Of a stretch of DNA of 64,000 nt, positions 26,044 through 39,514 are shown one piece after another; within the stretch, counting starts at the first letter, position 1; each line of letters starts with the position of its first letter. Under the pieces are notes generated by a model. The model saw only the letters and a program-made list of their open reading frames with translations. It searched no databases and was not told the origin of the DNA. Both the position numbers and the translations under genes were made by a program. Origin of the DNA: Plantago elongata (taxonomy: Eukaryota > Streptophyta > Magnoliopsida > Lamiales > Plantaginaceae); assembly GCA_036897095.1 (NCBI GenBank), contig JAYMSP010000005.1, positions 86,769-150,768 of the forward strand, read 5' to 3'.

Positions 26044-29000
26044 TAGCGACCTTTCTTGCATTGATGCTGAGCTCCTGCAGCTTCCGGAGGTTTCGTCGTT
26101 TGCGGTTAAAGCCAACCCTTATGTTGCTCAAAGGCTGTTTGATCAGTGGCTCTCGCTCCCTGAAACCAATCCTCTGGTAATTGTTTATCCAATTGCTTTT
26201 GATTTCATCAGTTTATTTGTTTTATCTATCGGCGTGAGATAAATGATTGTTCGTGACTTGGTCGGTATGCTGCGTTTATAATATTTTCGTTACATCTGCC
26301 TTATTCATGGAAGATTCGATTATAATAGATTAGATTACATTATAAATTACAGGAAATGAAATAATGAGATTTAGGTCCTAATGTAACTCTCCATGAAAGG
26401 GAGGGGGTAACTATTTCGCATCGTCAGCTGTGCTTTTGGTGGGGCTCAGAATGCTGCCTGGAATGCAACTAGGTTGGGGAAAATGCCTCAACTGGTTAAG
26501 GTTATCAAACACGTGGAATGTTTCGTATAGTGTGGGAAAAGTGATGTGTTATCATTTCTCCAAGACGTAGGATAGTATGTTCTTTAGCATCTGAGTAGCG
26601 TCATAGAGGTGGTTGGGTGGGAAACTGTCTTTTTTTCCAAGTATAGTTTCTGAATGTGTCACTTACTGCTAGCCATTTAGCTGCTGTTTTTCAAAGGGTG
26701 TAAATCAGCTTTTGGATTGAAAGTTATTTATATACTAGAGTTTCATCTGTTTATTTATTTATTTCTGGTTTTGGATGCTCTACAATTCACCATGAGACAT
26801 GTGGCGGAAACATTGAAACGTGTTTGGTGTTCTATGCTTATAGTAGTTTAGTTAGGTTACCATTCTGATTTAGCTTGATAGTCATTTTCAAGGACCATAT
26901 GGGGCCAATAACAGAAAGTTGAATGATCAGATGATTTACTGGAATACATATTACGTCAATTTCCTCTATTTCTTATGCATTGGAATTAAACGACACGTCA
27001 AAGGATCACACATGACTTTCTTTTTTGCTAAAACAAATGAAATTGTTTTGCAATATTGCTTGCATGCAGACAATATCTAACATGTTTATTAATGGTTTCC
27101 AAGGGTAAAACATTTATTCCTAGATTCTTCTCCAAATTGGTGATATAAGGATAATGTCAAATGTCAATGTGCAATGTTGTCCAGCAACAATAGGTTCCAA
27201 AGTGCCGAAGTGTGTGTTGGTTACAGCCTCCTGCCACATGTTCTACAATGTGATATTTTACAGTGATACACCACAATAGATTTTATTGCTGCATCCTCTC
27301 ATTGTTACCGGATATTTGTTATGGCTCTTATCTCAGATGGTTATTGTATTTATTTACGAACTATAGTCCTGTTCTTATCAAGTAAAGGCGCAACTCAAGT
27401 TCTGAGGAAAAGGAGTAGAGCTGTTATAGCACTTGACTATCTTTCTCGCTTAAGAATTCTAATTTTGACTTTTCTGTAGCACAACACTTGCATGTTTAAA
27501 GTTTGGAAATTTCATCTGGACGTAGTCAGGTGGTCATTTGTTAGAATGCTTGTTGCATATGCACTTGTCTTCTTCTATGCTTCTGATAATTTTATCCGTG
27601 CTCAGTGGAGTAACTACCAAATATATATCTTAAAAGATCCAACTGCAAATTTCAGGTAAAATCCCTGCTCAACAAAGCTAATGGAGGCGGTCCTATGGGT
27701 TCTGCTGGAACTTCATCTACTCTAAATGCGGCAGCAGTCAATTCACTGCCTTCAATGTTTCCTGCCTGCAGTACACCTCCACTATCACCAAGGAGCTCGG
27801 TAGGCTCACCTAGAATGATGAAGCACAGGCTAGGTCCATCTGCATTCTCTCCATTGAAAGTAGTGAATGAGCCCGTGAAGGAGCTCGTACCCCAGGTGGC
27901 TCACATTTCTGAATTCTGATATTACCTACGGAGTATTGTTTCTCAATCTTTTTGGTCTGGTAATGATTTCCGTAACAAATGCAGTTTTATTTTCACAACG
28001 GTCGCCCAGCTCCGAATGAATTGAAGGAGCGGTGTTTGTTTAGAATCAACCAATTCTTTTACGGTCATGCTGATGGACTTCAAATCAATGGTTAGTTTTG
28101 TAACTTGTCACGTCCTCAGTTCTTTAAATCTCTAATTGAGTTGCTATTGTATTGCACACTTCTGCAATATGAATTTTCATGTTGCTATTGTATTGCACAC
28201 TTAATGTTCGTTATATGCCTGTAACGGTAGATTTACGTGCTTGTAATAGTCATGTTGTTTACTTGCATGTTCATTGGTTTCAGAATTTAAACCAGTGACG
28301 AAGGAAATCTGCAAGCTTCCATCATTCTTCTCCACTGCTCTGTTTAAAAAGATTGATGTGGATGGAACTGGGATTGTGACCAGGTAATTGTTAAGTTGCT
28401 GATGGTTTTAATTCTTTCTTACTCTACTGTTGATCCAGAATGATGGCCTTCTTCTAAATTTGATCCTGCACTTAAATTTCACAACTACCTGGAAATGAAA
28501 AATATATATCAGCCGGAAATAACATGACATAAAGCGCTTGCACGATGATTGAGTCACTATCACTTGCATCCCCTGTCTACATCCTACCCCCTTTTTCTGT
28601 ATCTTATTAATTCTAATAATGTGGTTACTCATTCATTTATGTTTTACATGTCTGAGTAAACTTCAATACACTTGCTCACTTGGTGATTTAAAACAGGGAT
28701 GCATTTGTTGATTATTGGATTAATGGAAACATGTTGATAAAAGACATAGCCACACAGATATATTCAATCCTGAAGCAGCCTGATCATAAATACTTGACTC
28801 AGGTTTACTCTTTAACATACACTTGTCAGTTTTACTTTTTAAATCTTCTTATAAATGTGTTGTTATAATATTATTAATATCTTCCTTCCATTGTTGGTAT
28901 TACTGTGTCATGAGACAGGATGACTTCAAACCTGTACTTCGAGAACTTTTGTCGACTCATCCAGGGTTGGAATTCTTACAAACTACACCTGAGTTTCAAG

Positions 29001-32000
29001 AAAGATATGGTACTCTTGAGTTGCATGTTCCTCATACATTTTAATTTTAATTTGCTGAATATTCTCTCTGTTAACTCAGTTCTTTTATAGTAAACACCAT
29101 TTCCCTCCATCAAGTTGATGCTGTTTTCTTTATTGTTTAGTTTAAATTATTATGTTGCTATGATATAAAGTTATTAACTTCCTCTTTTGCCTTTAAAACT
29201 TCCTATTTTCCCATATTAGGTGTTTCACTAGAGACATACTAACCCATAGAAGGAAAGTTCTTACCGCACGTATCAATTTTTTATTATTTCTATTTCCTAC
29301 TTAATCTCCCCCCTCCCCTACTTTATCACCCACTTGCCACTTTATCTTCATAATACCCCACACAAACAATTTTTTTTATTGATTTGTCTTAACTCTAGAT
29401 AAAGTACTACTCAGGAAGTTACTAATGGAACAGGGGTAGTATCTTTATGAGCGAATGCTTTCCCCGGGCTTATTGCTGCTATTTTGTTTATTGCTTCAGA
29501 ATCTTTTATGTGCATAATTAATTGATCATTGGGGACCTTAATTTGCAGTACTGAAAAGTTTTTCAAGTTATCAAGAATATGTATGATGGTTGTTCTGTCA
29601 CACACCAAATATTAATTAGTCGTTATTAGAAAATGGGTAGTTTGGTAGACCTCATCTTTGGGACCGTAAGACATATGATACTACTTTGTCCTTTACAAGA
29701 CTACTACTACTACTACTACTACTACTCAATTGACCAGTAAAATTTAGTCTGCAGACCCTGTCAAATCAATGTCTCTTTGTGTTTTCCTAATAAGGTGAGA
29801 ACATCTTGCAATTAGGATCTCAGCACTACCTCTCAGATCTTTTGTTCGTATATGAATCCTTTTGGCTGATCTTAGGCTCATGTGAGGATTGGACATTAGA
29901 ATATGCAGAGTCACATAAACTTTCGTTCCTCATCCCTTTGCTCCCAACACATCTGATTTTGTAAGCCTATATGGGGAAAAATTTCCTCAATGGTCTAGGG
30001 ATTGCTAGTTTCCACATGATCCTGTATCATCTGCTGATGAGCATCTAATTTTCCAAGCTAAATATTCCTTTATGTGCTTTAAGATCTTAAATTTGATACA
30101 TGTTTTTTCTTGCCATGTACAGCTGAAACTGTAATATACAGAATATACTACTATGTGAATAGATCCAATAATGGTCGTCTCACCCTCAGAGAGCTGAAAC
30201 GTTCAAATCTTGTTCTTGCTATGCAACATGCAGATGAAGAAGAGGATATTAACAAAGTTTTGCGGTAATTTTTTAAAGCTGTTTAATGTATGTTTGCAAG
30301 TTTCTTCCCCAAAACGAAGATTAACCAGACATTTATTAAGTTTTATGTTGTTTTTCCATTTGTTACCTATAGCTATTTTGAATTATGAACTTTGAACTGA
30401 GCCAAGTGCTCAAGATAGTCATTCAATTCATTCTTTTAATTGTTAGTTATGACCCCTCCTTTGACAATTTTTGTTACAGGTACTTCTCTTATGAACATTT
30501 TTATGTCATATATTGCAAGTTTTGGGAGCTTGATACAGATCATGACTTCTTGATCGATAAAGAGAATCTCATCAGATACGGTAATCATGCACTAACGTAC
30601 AGGATTGTTGACAGAATATTTTCCCAGGTTTGTATTTCCAGTGTTCCTATCCATGCTTCACATTTCCTGCCCAGTTAAAGTCATGATCTACTTTTTTGGA
30701 TGCAACTTATTTTAGTGTTGAAACTTGTTAAAGGTACCTAGAAAGTTCACCAGTAAGGTTGAAGGGAAGATGGGATATGAAGATTTTGTCTATTTCATAT
30801 TGTCAGAAGAAGACAAATCCTCTGAACCCAGTCTCGAGTACTGGTATGCATTTTTCAGTTTTTGAATCAGCAAGCTAAAGTTTAGACTAAAGCCGTTTAT
30901 GGAATCTTGAATCTCCGTTCCTGTTCTGAAGACACTGAATTTTTATTTCTAAACGCAATATGTACATTTCTTGAAATGCTCATTGTGGAACCTAGTTATG
31001 AAATATTGCTGTGGGTTTTCTTATTATCATTCCATGAGAGTTGACGGGAAACTATACATGATTATGACATCATGTAGCCTACTTTTTATGGAAAAGAAAC
31101 TCTGTTTTGGTTAGGGTATTTTTTGGGAGTTCCAAATATGCTTCCCATTGTGGCTTTCAGAAAATGATATGAGGTGTTTTATTATAAAACATGACTTATA
31201 CCTGACACATGTCAAGTTGGCCTGCATCTCAGCCTTAACTGAGCCAACTCAAGAATGAACATATTATGCTTGATCTCACTTCATTTGCTCTGTCTGTCAT
31301 CAATTTCCACTTGTATATCATTACCTTTCCTGCTTCCACAATACACTACATGTTTTATGCCGTATTTTAGCACCTCTTCTGTCTTAAAATCTTATTCGTG
31401 TAACAATATTAGGGCGTCTTGTTCTTGTGAATTATCATGGTGTACATCTAGTACTAGTAGTAGATTTGTGGGGACTGAGTTAAAATTTGTTCCTTTTCAT
31501 TTTGCTGCATATGTCTGTTAATGTATCACATGATGGTGAAAGGATCATTTTATGCTAAACCATGACGCTTTATGAATAAACTAATGATCCAGGCTGTTCT
31601 GTATTGTCCTAAACAGTGGATATGTCCTTGACTTCAGCTGTTCCTTACTTTCTTTCTTTAAATGCACTTCTTGCCACAGGTTTAAGTGCATCGATTTCGA
31701 CGGCAATGGAATTATTACAAGGAATGAAATGCAATTCTTTTACGAGGAGCAGTTACACCGGATGGAATGTATGGCCCAAGAACCTGTTCTTTTTGAAGAT
31801 ATTTTATGCCAGATAGTTGACATGATCAATCCAGAGGTAGATTTCTGAAAATCACGAGATCTTATTCTGTTCTTTCTTTATATTGCGTTAAGTTCTGTTT
31901 TGTGCTTCACATACTTCTCAGAATGGGTATGAGTAGAAATTTATTTTGTTAACTCAGACCCCTGTAATTTTTCTATCACAACTCATGCTTTTGTAACAGT

Positions 32001-32698
32001 TTCACTGACAGTATAAGGTCAAGTATCTGGGCCTATGTTCTACTTAATGATATTGTGATTTTATGGAGATAATTTGTTAGAATGATTGTGTCTACCGGAA
32101 TGCACAAGCTGTTTACTTTGATAAATTTAACTTGCTTATAGGAAAAAACTTGTGATGTTCTTGGAAAATTGAGTTACGAAATACATACCAAACTATAGTT
32201 GGTAACGTTAGAAGTTAGAAGCATATGTTTTGTCCACATTCTGGTTTACGACAAATATATTGTGTGCTTTTAGTGTATTACACATCTAGTGTTTACATTT
32301 TGGTCATGTTTAAATTGTAATATGCAGGATGAAAGTTACTTCACTTTAAGTGATTTGAAAGGAAGCAAACTCTCTGGCAGCGTTTTTAATATTCTATTTA
32401 ACCTCAACAAGTTCATGGCCTTTGAGACTCGTGACCCGTTTCTAATTCGACAGGTAATATTGAATTGTTAAAGGTGGAAAATTGATAGTGTTGCATCTCC
32501 AAGAAAGTTCTTAGCACTAGCTTATGTTCCTTGTAATTTAAACATCTCTCTGTACAGGAGCGCGAGAATCCAAACTTGACCGAGTGGGACCGTTTTGCTC
32601 ATAGAGAATATATTAGGCTTTCGATGGAGGAAGATGCAGAAGATGCATCGAACGGAAGTGCTGATGTTTGGGATGAATCACTTGAAGCTCCCTTCTGA
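26027..32698 (+). CDS. PP2A regulatory subunit B'' (EF-hand type), 12 coding exons
   Basis: Calcium-binding B'' subunit that targets the PP2A catalytic/scaffold dimer. Exons: 26027-26176, 27656-27895, 27985-28090, 28284-28383, 28697-28802, 28919-29009, 30123-30264, 30480-30627, 30734-30843, 31680-31836, 32328-32453, 32558-32698, giving 538 residues, the usual length. The N-terminus is [20 protein letters not shown], followed by a Ser/Pro-rich segment ([15 protein letters not shown]). EF-hand loops are visible at [30 protein letters not shown] and [13 protein letters not shown]; the last keeps Asp-Asp-Asn-Glu at coordinating positions. The C-terminus SLEAPF is typical. A longer open frame starts upstream, but only with TTG at 25955, so ATG 26027 is preferred. 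Intron 1 is 1.5 kb. This is a member of the plant B''-alpha/beta group rather than the diverged TON2/FASS type. Confidence 0.94.
28140..28202 (+). repeat. Short direct repeat in a PP2A gene intron
   Basis: A 22-base word beginning GTTGCTATTGTATTGC occurs at 28140-28161 and again at 28181-28202, inside the intron between the exons ending 28090 and starting 28284. It looks like a small local duplication. Confidence 0.7.
29698..29727 (+). repeat. (CTA)n microsatellite in a PP2A gene intron
   Basis: About nine uninterrupted CTA units lie in the 1.1-kb intron between the exons ending 29009 and starting 30123. No gene function is implied; it is a likely length-variable site. Confidence 0.8.
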
Positions 32699-35600
32699 GT
32701 TCTGTAGGTGAGGTCTCTGTTTGTATTATGAGAGTTCTTTTTTTTCTGTCTTCAAGTGACTTGTGACCTGTGGTTTGATTTTGAGTTGTATGTCGTCAGA
32801 ATATTTTATGTTCACAATATTAGACACTGGTAGTGGCAATCTGATATAAGATGTCTGTGCAGTGACCTTTAGCGGTGGATTCTTTTGTATTTAACAGTAT
32901 TAATGCCGCGAAGCAGTGTGGTTACCAGGAATCCATCTGCTGTTATTTCATGATCTGCTCAGTCCCACCATTGAATGATATATTTGGAGGCTGACAGCGC
33001 GACTGTGAGCTTATTTTGTTTCCAGAAGGCTTGCCAAGCTATAGAATGCGAAGTCCTTGACTTGAGGCTTTGATAAGGGCTTTGCCTAAAGTGCCGCAAT
33101 GGCTGACTCGTCTAACGAGCAACACTTTATGTTAGTGCCCTCCCCTCTGTTTTAACCTAAGGCGGCTTTGTTAAAAAAAATTCTTTTAGAGTCCAATTCT
33201 AGTTCTTTTTCTCAGTATATTTTTGGTGGTGGAATTAGGCTGTGAAACATAGTATTACGGTATTTTCCTCGTGTCCTTTGAATACTTGGAATTTGGATTT
33301 ATAGTTTTCTGTTGATGTTGTTGGTTTTCAACTTTTCATGTCTTATATATATCTGAGCTTTTACTCTTTCTATGTACAAGTATTATGTGTTTGAGCTTTG
33401 ACCCTAGTTGGATCTAAAGATGAAAGTACCCAAGCAGCTGTCTTTGCAGAACCATGGTCTCAACATCTGATGTTGGATCTGATCTTCTAAGAGGTTTGCA
33501 ACATATGCTAGCTGGGATCTAATAATGTTAAAATTTTGCCAAATAAAGAGATAACATGTTTGAACAGATGAAAATGGAATATGTTGTGGATATTGGCTTT
33601 GGGCGAAGTATTTGTGTTTGATGGTCATTTTCTTCTCAATAGGTTCAACTATGGTTGAACAGTTGATTTATCCGAAATTTTTCTTCCAACTACCTCATTT
33701 GGTGAGATATCTAACAACAAGAAGCATCAAAGTCGAATACTATATTTCTAAGACATCGGATCAAAGTTAACTGTATCCTGTCTAGTGTTTTCAAGTTGGC
33801 GACGTATTGTCCTTTTTTTTAAAGTAAACGTATTGTCTTCTTCTGATGGATATCAATATGCGAAAGAAATTTGATAAAGGACAGAACTGACTAGTCAATG
33901 ATTCAATCTATTCATACGATAATACACTAGAAAGAAAAAATGATTTATTCTTGCGAAAGAACTACTAGTCGTACTATTAAGTTCATGTTTAACACTAACT
34001 TTTTAGCTTTATGAACTTTTTTTAATAAAAAACTTAGTTACGTAAACGCATCACTTTTCAGCTTTATGAACTTTTTTTAATAAAAAACTCAGTTACGTAA
34101 ATGCACCACTTTTCAAATAAGCTAGCTGAAAAGTTGACGGGTTTAACAAGCTAACCATATTAGCTTTTATTAAAAAAAAAAAGGAAGTTTTGCTAAACAT
34201 AGCCTAACTACTAAGCTAAAGGTATAACTTAGGAAATTATGCATAAGCTAGGGCCGTTTATTAGGGAAAGCTAATACTCTTTGAATGATTTTGAATAATG
34301 TAGTTTGTACTTAATAGTTACGATTTATAATAAAGCCTAGATACATTTTAATTCAAACGAGTTGAGTTGTTTTGGTGTTTTGAACTTGACATTGAGATAG
34401 ACCACTGTCCCTTCTCTTAACGAGGAAAACCAAGATTGATTTTAGAAGTCGGAACATTCTGTGACCTCAAAAGATGATATGGTCCGAACCTTAATCACTT
34501 CCATGGTAAGCTGATAGGGGATATAGTACTATTCAATGTAGCTTAATTTGGAGATGAGGAACTTATAATGACCATACAATATAGAGAATGCGTTTTGGAA
34601 TTGAGGAATTAATATTGTGGATAGAGCAACAAAATGAACAAACCACCCACCATTTACTCTTATTAGTGGGGGCAAATATGATGATATGACACCGGTACTT
34701 TAACTGGAAATTAGTTGTACGGCTCCCAGTTTGCTACTGCCTACATAAAAATTTATTAACGCTCATAATAGCTCAGTTTTTCACTTCAACTACCAATGCC
34801 ATTAAATGCAAGAAATCGAAGTTACCATTTCCAAGTAGTTCTCTATCCAGTTAAACAGTCAAACTGATTTAGCATCAAATTTCTGATTGAGTTATATAGG
34901 GTAGCTATTTGCCTCTGGTTATGAATAAAAAATCTCTTACAGTTACATGAACTAGTGGTTTTTTTTAACCAATCTAGGTTATATAAAATAATATTCAATC
35001 ACAATGGATAAATTAACTAATCTTATCAAATATCTTAGTACTTAATATTACACTAGTAACATTATGTTCCGAAGGCTCTACTCAAACTTCATCACCAGCA
35101 TAAGTTTATAATATTAAAATATTATTTTTTAAATATTTGCACACATCTAAATTAGACAGGCATCATTGATAATTGATAGTTTGATACTCATAACTACAAA
35201 TAAAAAATAATGTGATATTGAACATGACTTTTGACCATAGAAAAAGAATATTAACAATAAATTTTATTAGAAAATAATCAATAATAGATTTATAATTTCA
35301 CGTAATTTTATACATTTAAAATAGCATCACACAATTTTACATATATATTGGTAAAAACGTTACCGAAACATGAGAGAAAGACAACCACAGACAAAAACAA
35401 AAAGTAAATTATCCGAACGGAACAAGTTGCGTAGTTCCAAGTTCCCGGATAGGAGGCCCGAAATCATATCAGATAATAAGTCTGGTTTCCGGTTAAGTGG
35501 TAGAGCCGTAATAAAACCCGAAATTCAAGGTCAGTTCTCCTAACACCTGACCTGAAACAGCTCAACAACAGTGTTCTCTTTGTAGAATATAATATTGAGG

Positions 35601-35700
35601 TCCAGTAGCTGCAACAAGTACAACTGCAGTAGATGCGAATTTTTACAATCCTTATTTTACACCTCCCAATTTAATCCCTTTTCCTTCGTTCTCTTTTCCT
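32699..35700. other. Intergenic region between PP2A and ankyrin genes
   Basis: The first 400 or so bases are the probable 3' UTR of the PP2A subunit gene. The rest is AT-rich. A 55-bp tandem pair at 33999-34109 belongs to a MITE-like repeat also found near 58780. I recognised no further gene. Confidence 0.5.
33999..34109 (+). repeat. 55-bp tandem pair, fragment of a MITE-like family
   Basis: Units at 33999-34053 and 34054-34109 share GCTTTATGAAC, TTTTTTTAATAAAAAAC and AGTTACGTAAA with only a few differences. The same core occurs in inverted arms at 58780-58860 and 59041-59100, so this is a dispersed repeat family rather than a private duplication. Confidence 0.7.
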
Positions 35701-35921
35701 CTCTCTATAAACACAACAAAGATAGACTGTTAGATTATAGATATAGATAGATTCACACAGTTTCCACTGATGAATGAATGAGGCAGCAGCATACTTGAAG
35801 TGCATCTGCTCGCTTTTCATTAAGGTAATTTTGATTTTGTTTTGCTTGTCTAGATCCATTTCTTGTTTGATTAACTGAATTTAACTTTACCTTTTTTTAC
35901 TCTTGTGTTTATTGGTTCAGA
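35701..35921 (+). promoter_or_regulatory. Core promoter and leader intron of the ankyrin gene
   Basis: A pyrimidine-rich run leads into CTCTCTATAAACACAAC at 35700-35716, a good plant TATA box. A likely 5' UTR intron follows, with donor after CATTAAG at about 35825 (GTAATTTTGA) and acceptor TATTGGTTCAG ending at 35921. The coding ATG is at 36174. This is read from consensus only. Confidence 0.45.
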
Positions 35922-36173
35922 ATCTGTGAAATTGGGATCAAGGGTGTTTCTTGATTGTTGATTTTGTACATTTGTAAACGGATTTTTTGGATTTGGGGTG
36001 GAATTTTAGGATCTGTTTTATGGTGAGGATAGAGATGCTTTCTTGGCATGTGTTCATGTGAGAAACGGGAGAGGGTTTTGGATTTGGATTTGGATTTTAC
36101 TTGAGAAGGAAAGTGTGAGACTTTGTAATTCAGTGCTAGTGAGTGTGTAATTGGGGTAAAGAGGAGGTTTTTG

Positions 36174-39038
36174 ATGGAGGATTTGTCGAAATACGTGCAT
36201 AGTCCTGCTCATTCGGCAGTGTTGAGGCGTGACTATGTAGCATTGAAGCAGATTGTAACGGCGTTACCTCGCCTTGCCAAGGCTGGTGAGGTGAGTAATG
36301 AGGCTGAGTCGATAGCTGCTGAAAAGGAGGCAGATGCGGTCTCTACTATGATAGACAGGCGGGATGTGCCAGGCAGGGAAACTCCGTTGCACCTTGCGGT
36401 GAAGCTTCGTGATCCAATCTCAGCTGAGATTTTGATGGCTGCTGGTGCTGACTGGAGTCTGCAGAATGAGAATGGGTGGAGTGCTCTTCAGGAGGCTGTG
36501 TGTACTAGGGAGGAGAACATTGCAATGATTATTGCCCGGCATTATCAGCCTCTTGCGTGGGCTAAATGGTGCCGAAGACTTCCTAGGATTGTGGCATCAG
36601 CTGCTCGTATTCGTGACTTCTATATGGAGATAAGCTTTCACTTTGAGAGTTCTGTGATTCCATTTATTGGTAGAATTGCCCCATCAGATACTTATAGAAT
36701 ATGGAAACGTGGATCTAATCTCCGGGCTGATATGACCCTTGCCGGGTTTGATGGGTTCCGTATTCAGCGCTCTGACCAGACGTTTATGTTTCTCGGAGAC
36801 GGTTACTCCTCGGAAGATGGCAATATGACGTTGCCTCCTGGGTCTTTGATTGTGCTCTCGCACAAAGAGAAAGAGATTACAAATGCTTTGGAAAATGCTG
36901 GTGTTCAACCATCGGAAGCTGAAGTTGCACATGAAGTGGCGTTGATGTCTCAAACTAATATGTATAGACCTGGAATTGATGTTACTCAGGCTGAGCTCGT
37001 CCCACAGTCAAATTGGAGAAGACAGGAAAGGTCGGAATTGGTTGGTGCTTGGAAGGCGAAAGTTTATGATATGCTGCACGTGCTGGTGAGTGTGAAGTCG
37101 AGGAGGGTTCCTGGTGCCATGACTGATGAGGAGCTCTTCTCTGTTAATGATGATAAAGCTGCTAATGGTGGTGAACATGAGGATTATGACGATGTTTTAA
37201 CAGCTGAGGAACGGATGCAGTTAGATTCTGCACTTCGCACTGGGGATGGTTTTGTTGAGGATGAGGACTGTGATGTGCAGGATAGCCATGAAAACATAGA
37301 CTCATTTGAAAGTTGTGAATCTAATGGCTCTAGCAAAGACAAGAAAAATTGGTTTGGTTGGAATAAAAAGAGTTCAAAGAACATGGGGGAAGACCCCGAT
37401 GATTCAAAGATTTTAAAGAAGTTCTCTAAGCTGGCACCTGATGATAGCAAGCAGAAGTCCATGGATAGCCGCAGGTCATCATCTGAGTTTACGAGGGAAG
37501 ATGCAGGGGACTTGAAAAAGTCCAAAGATAAAAGCAACAAGAAGAAAAAGAAGAAAGGTCCCCCTACCGAATCGAAGAGTGAAAGTGAATACAAGAAAGG
37601 TCTACGTCCTGTATTGTGGCTGACACCAGATTTCCCATTGAGAACTGAAGAACTCTTGCCATTGCTTGATATACTGGCTAACAAGGTCAAAGCAGTAAGA
37701 AGACTGCGAGAGCTTTTGACTACTAAGCTCCCCCCTGGCACGTTTCCTGTCAAGGTACTCAGCGTTATAGTTTTGCAATTCTTTCCATTTATCTCTGAGT
37801 TGGTTTCAGCCAATTGCATCTTTCATTATGTTTACTGGGGTGTTGTTATTTTTGTACTTGAGTCATTGTTAACTTTTTATATACCGTATCCTTGATGCTT
37901 CTGCTTAGGGTTTATATCTCGCCAAATAAGGAACTGTAAAGAATTAGGAGAATTATATCGGCCAAATTCTAAACATGAATTATCGTGAAGCTGGTAAACT
38001 GTCCTCTAGCACCAGAATTTTGGGGCTTTAACCTTCTTTTATTCTGGTTAGTCCAAACCTACACCATACATAGAAAGAAGCTGGTAAACTGTCCTCTAGC
38101 ACCAGAATTTTCATGTGCCACATCATTAGTAACCCACATCTCTGTATAATAGGAACAAAGAATGATAAATTTCTGAAAGAAGGAGAAACTTCAGGTCCAA
38201 AGTTTATTATGTGTGCTAACAATATCAATTCGTATTTTGATTTTAAGTGACATGTGAATTAATCTAGAGAAGGATATCACATGTTGGATTGTTGAAGTAA
38301 AGAGTAAACCGTTTTGTCCTGGTGGGCGTTGTAATGTCTTGCAGTGGCGATTTATTTTCTTATTGAACAATGATATGAACTCGCAAAAAAATGAAATAAT
38401 AATTCTTTCTGAAAAATACAAGTCAGAGCCCTAACAAACTTGAGATTCAAGATTTAGGATGGCTAGAGCTTTCAAACGTGGGCAATGATATTTTATGTTT
38501 GAAGCATAGTTCTATTATCCATAGTATGATAGGATACTGGTCCTGATGTCATTTGAATTTTACTTGCTCTGTTGATGACTTGATGTCTATGTTTCAAAAA
38601 CTTTTTTTCATATTTTTTTGCATAACTTTGACTGTTCAATGGTTTTGTGTGCAGATTGCTATCCCAATTGTCCCAACAATACGGGTGCTAGTAACATTCA
38701 CAAAATTCGAGGAGCTTCAGCCAGTGGAGGAGTTCTCAACCCCTCTTTCTAGCCCTAATTTCCAAGATGCCAAGTCCAAAGAAATCGAGGGCTCAACATC
38801 ATGGATATCCTGGATGAAAGGTAGCCGGGGAGGCCAATCAAGCGATAGTGAAATCCGCAGCTTCCGCGATGAAGTTGACCCGTTCCTCATACCGTCTGAT
38901 TATGCATGGGTTGATGCCAATGAGAAAAAACGTCGAATGAAAGCAAAGAAAGCAAAGAGCAAGAAACATAGAAAGCATGGAACTGCGAGAAATCCAGAGA
39001 ACGGCGTACGAAGATTAAGTGAGGAAATTGAACAGTGA
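36174..39038 (+). CDS. Ankyrin-repeat, GPCR-chaperone-domain protein (ANKRD13-like), 2 exons
   Basis: Exons 36174-37754 and 38655-39038 join in phase 0 to give 654 residues. The N-terminal third has ankyrin units: HSPAHSAVLRRDYVALKQIV, then GRETPLHLAVKLRDPISAEI and GWSALQEAVCTREENIAMII. Next comes a domain with the GPCR-chaperone pattern (RRLPRIVASAARIRDFYMEI, then FIGRIAPSDTYRIWKRGSNL). An acidic, Lys-rich linker (SNKKKKKKGPP) follows, then a conserved block RPVLWLTPDFPLRTEELLPL. The C-terminus is very basic (EKKRRMKAKKAKSKKHRKHG). Animal relatives (ANKRD13) bind ubiquitinated membrane cargo; the plant role is not established here. ATG 36174 is used because the in-frame codon before it at 36171 is TTG. 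The intron contains a 35-bp direct repeat. Confidence 0.9.
37987..38111 (+). repeat. 35-bp perfect direct repeat in the ankyrin gene intron
   Basis: The sequence starting GAAGCTGGTAAACTGTCC and ending CACCAGAATTTT is present at 37987-38021 and 38077-38111 with no mismatch. The copies are 90 bp apart and flanking bases are unrelated. Confidence 0.85.
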
Positions 39039-39514
39039 CAGGAGATTAGGACGTTTGGCTGACCATTGTTTCTTGGTGGGGTGTGGTTTTATATAATGCC
39101 TTGATGATTGGGAGGCCTCATTGTTGTTGTATTAGGAAGAAGTTCACATCTTCTTCATTTGATGTATTTTTGCTTCATTCAGAAATTGTAATGCATTTAA
39201 TTCATCTTGTTTGCCCAGAATGATTCAGTTACATCTATGTCCAGTTTTGGTTTGTGTTTTGACCTTCTCTTAGCTAATGCATTCTGTTTTCGGTGTTTTT
39301 TTTTTTTAATGAAAAAATTATCCTGTGAAACATGAATAGCAAAATACAAAGAAATCATTGTGCAAAATGGAACTGAATTATAAAAGTGCATGTAAAATAG
39401 ACATTCAAACTAGACCAACACATTCAGCATAGGTAACGGGACTAAACGCAGATGATCTGCATCATGCTCCAAATTGCAGTCTTGCAGATGCAGAGATACT
39501 TGTAGTTACATTCA
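39039..39514. other. 3' UTR of the ankyrin gene and spacer
   Basis: Probable 3' UTR sequence for the plus-strand gene, followed by AT-rich spacer. No separate gene is visible before the zinc-finger pseudogene that converges from the right. Confidence 0.5.

Noticed and set aside
37184-37819. 211-codon minus-strand open frame
   Set aside because: Antisense shadow of the ankyrin protein's exon 1; its Ser/Leu/Phe-rich translation is what the reverse of Lys/Glu/Ser codons gives.
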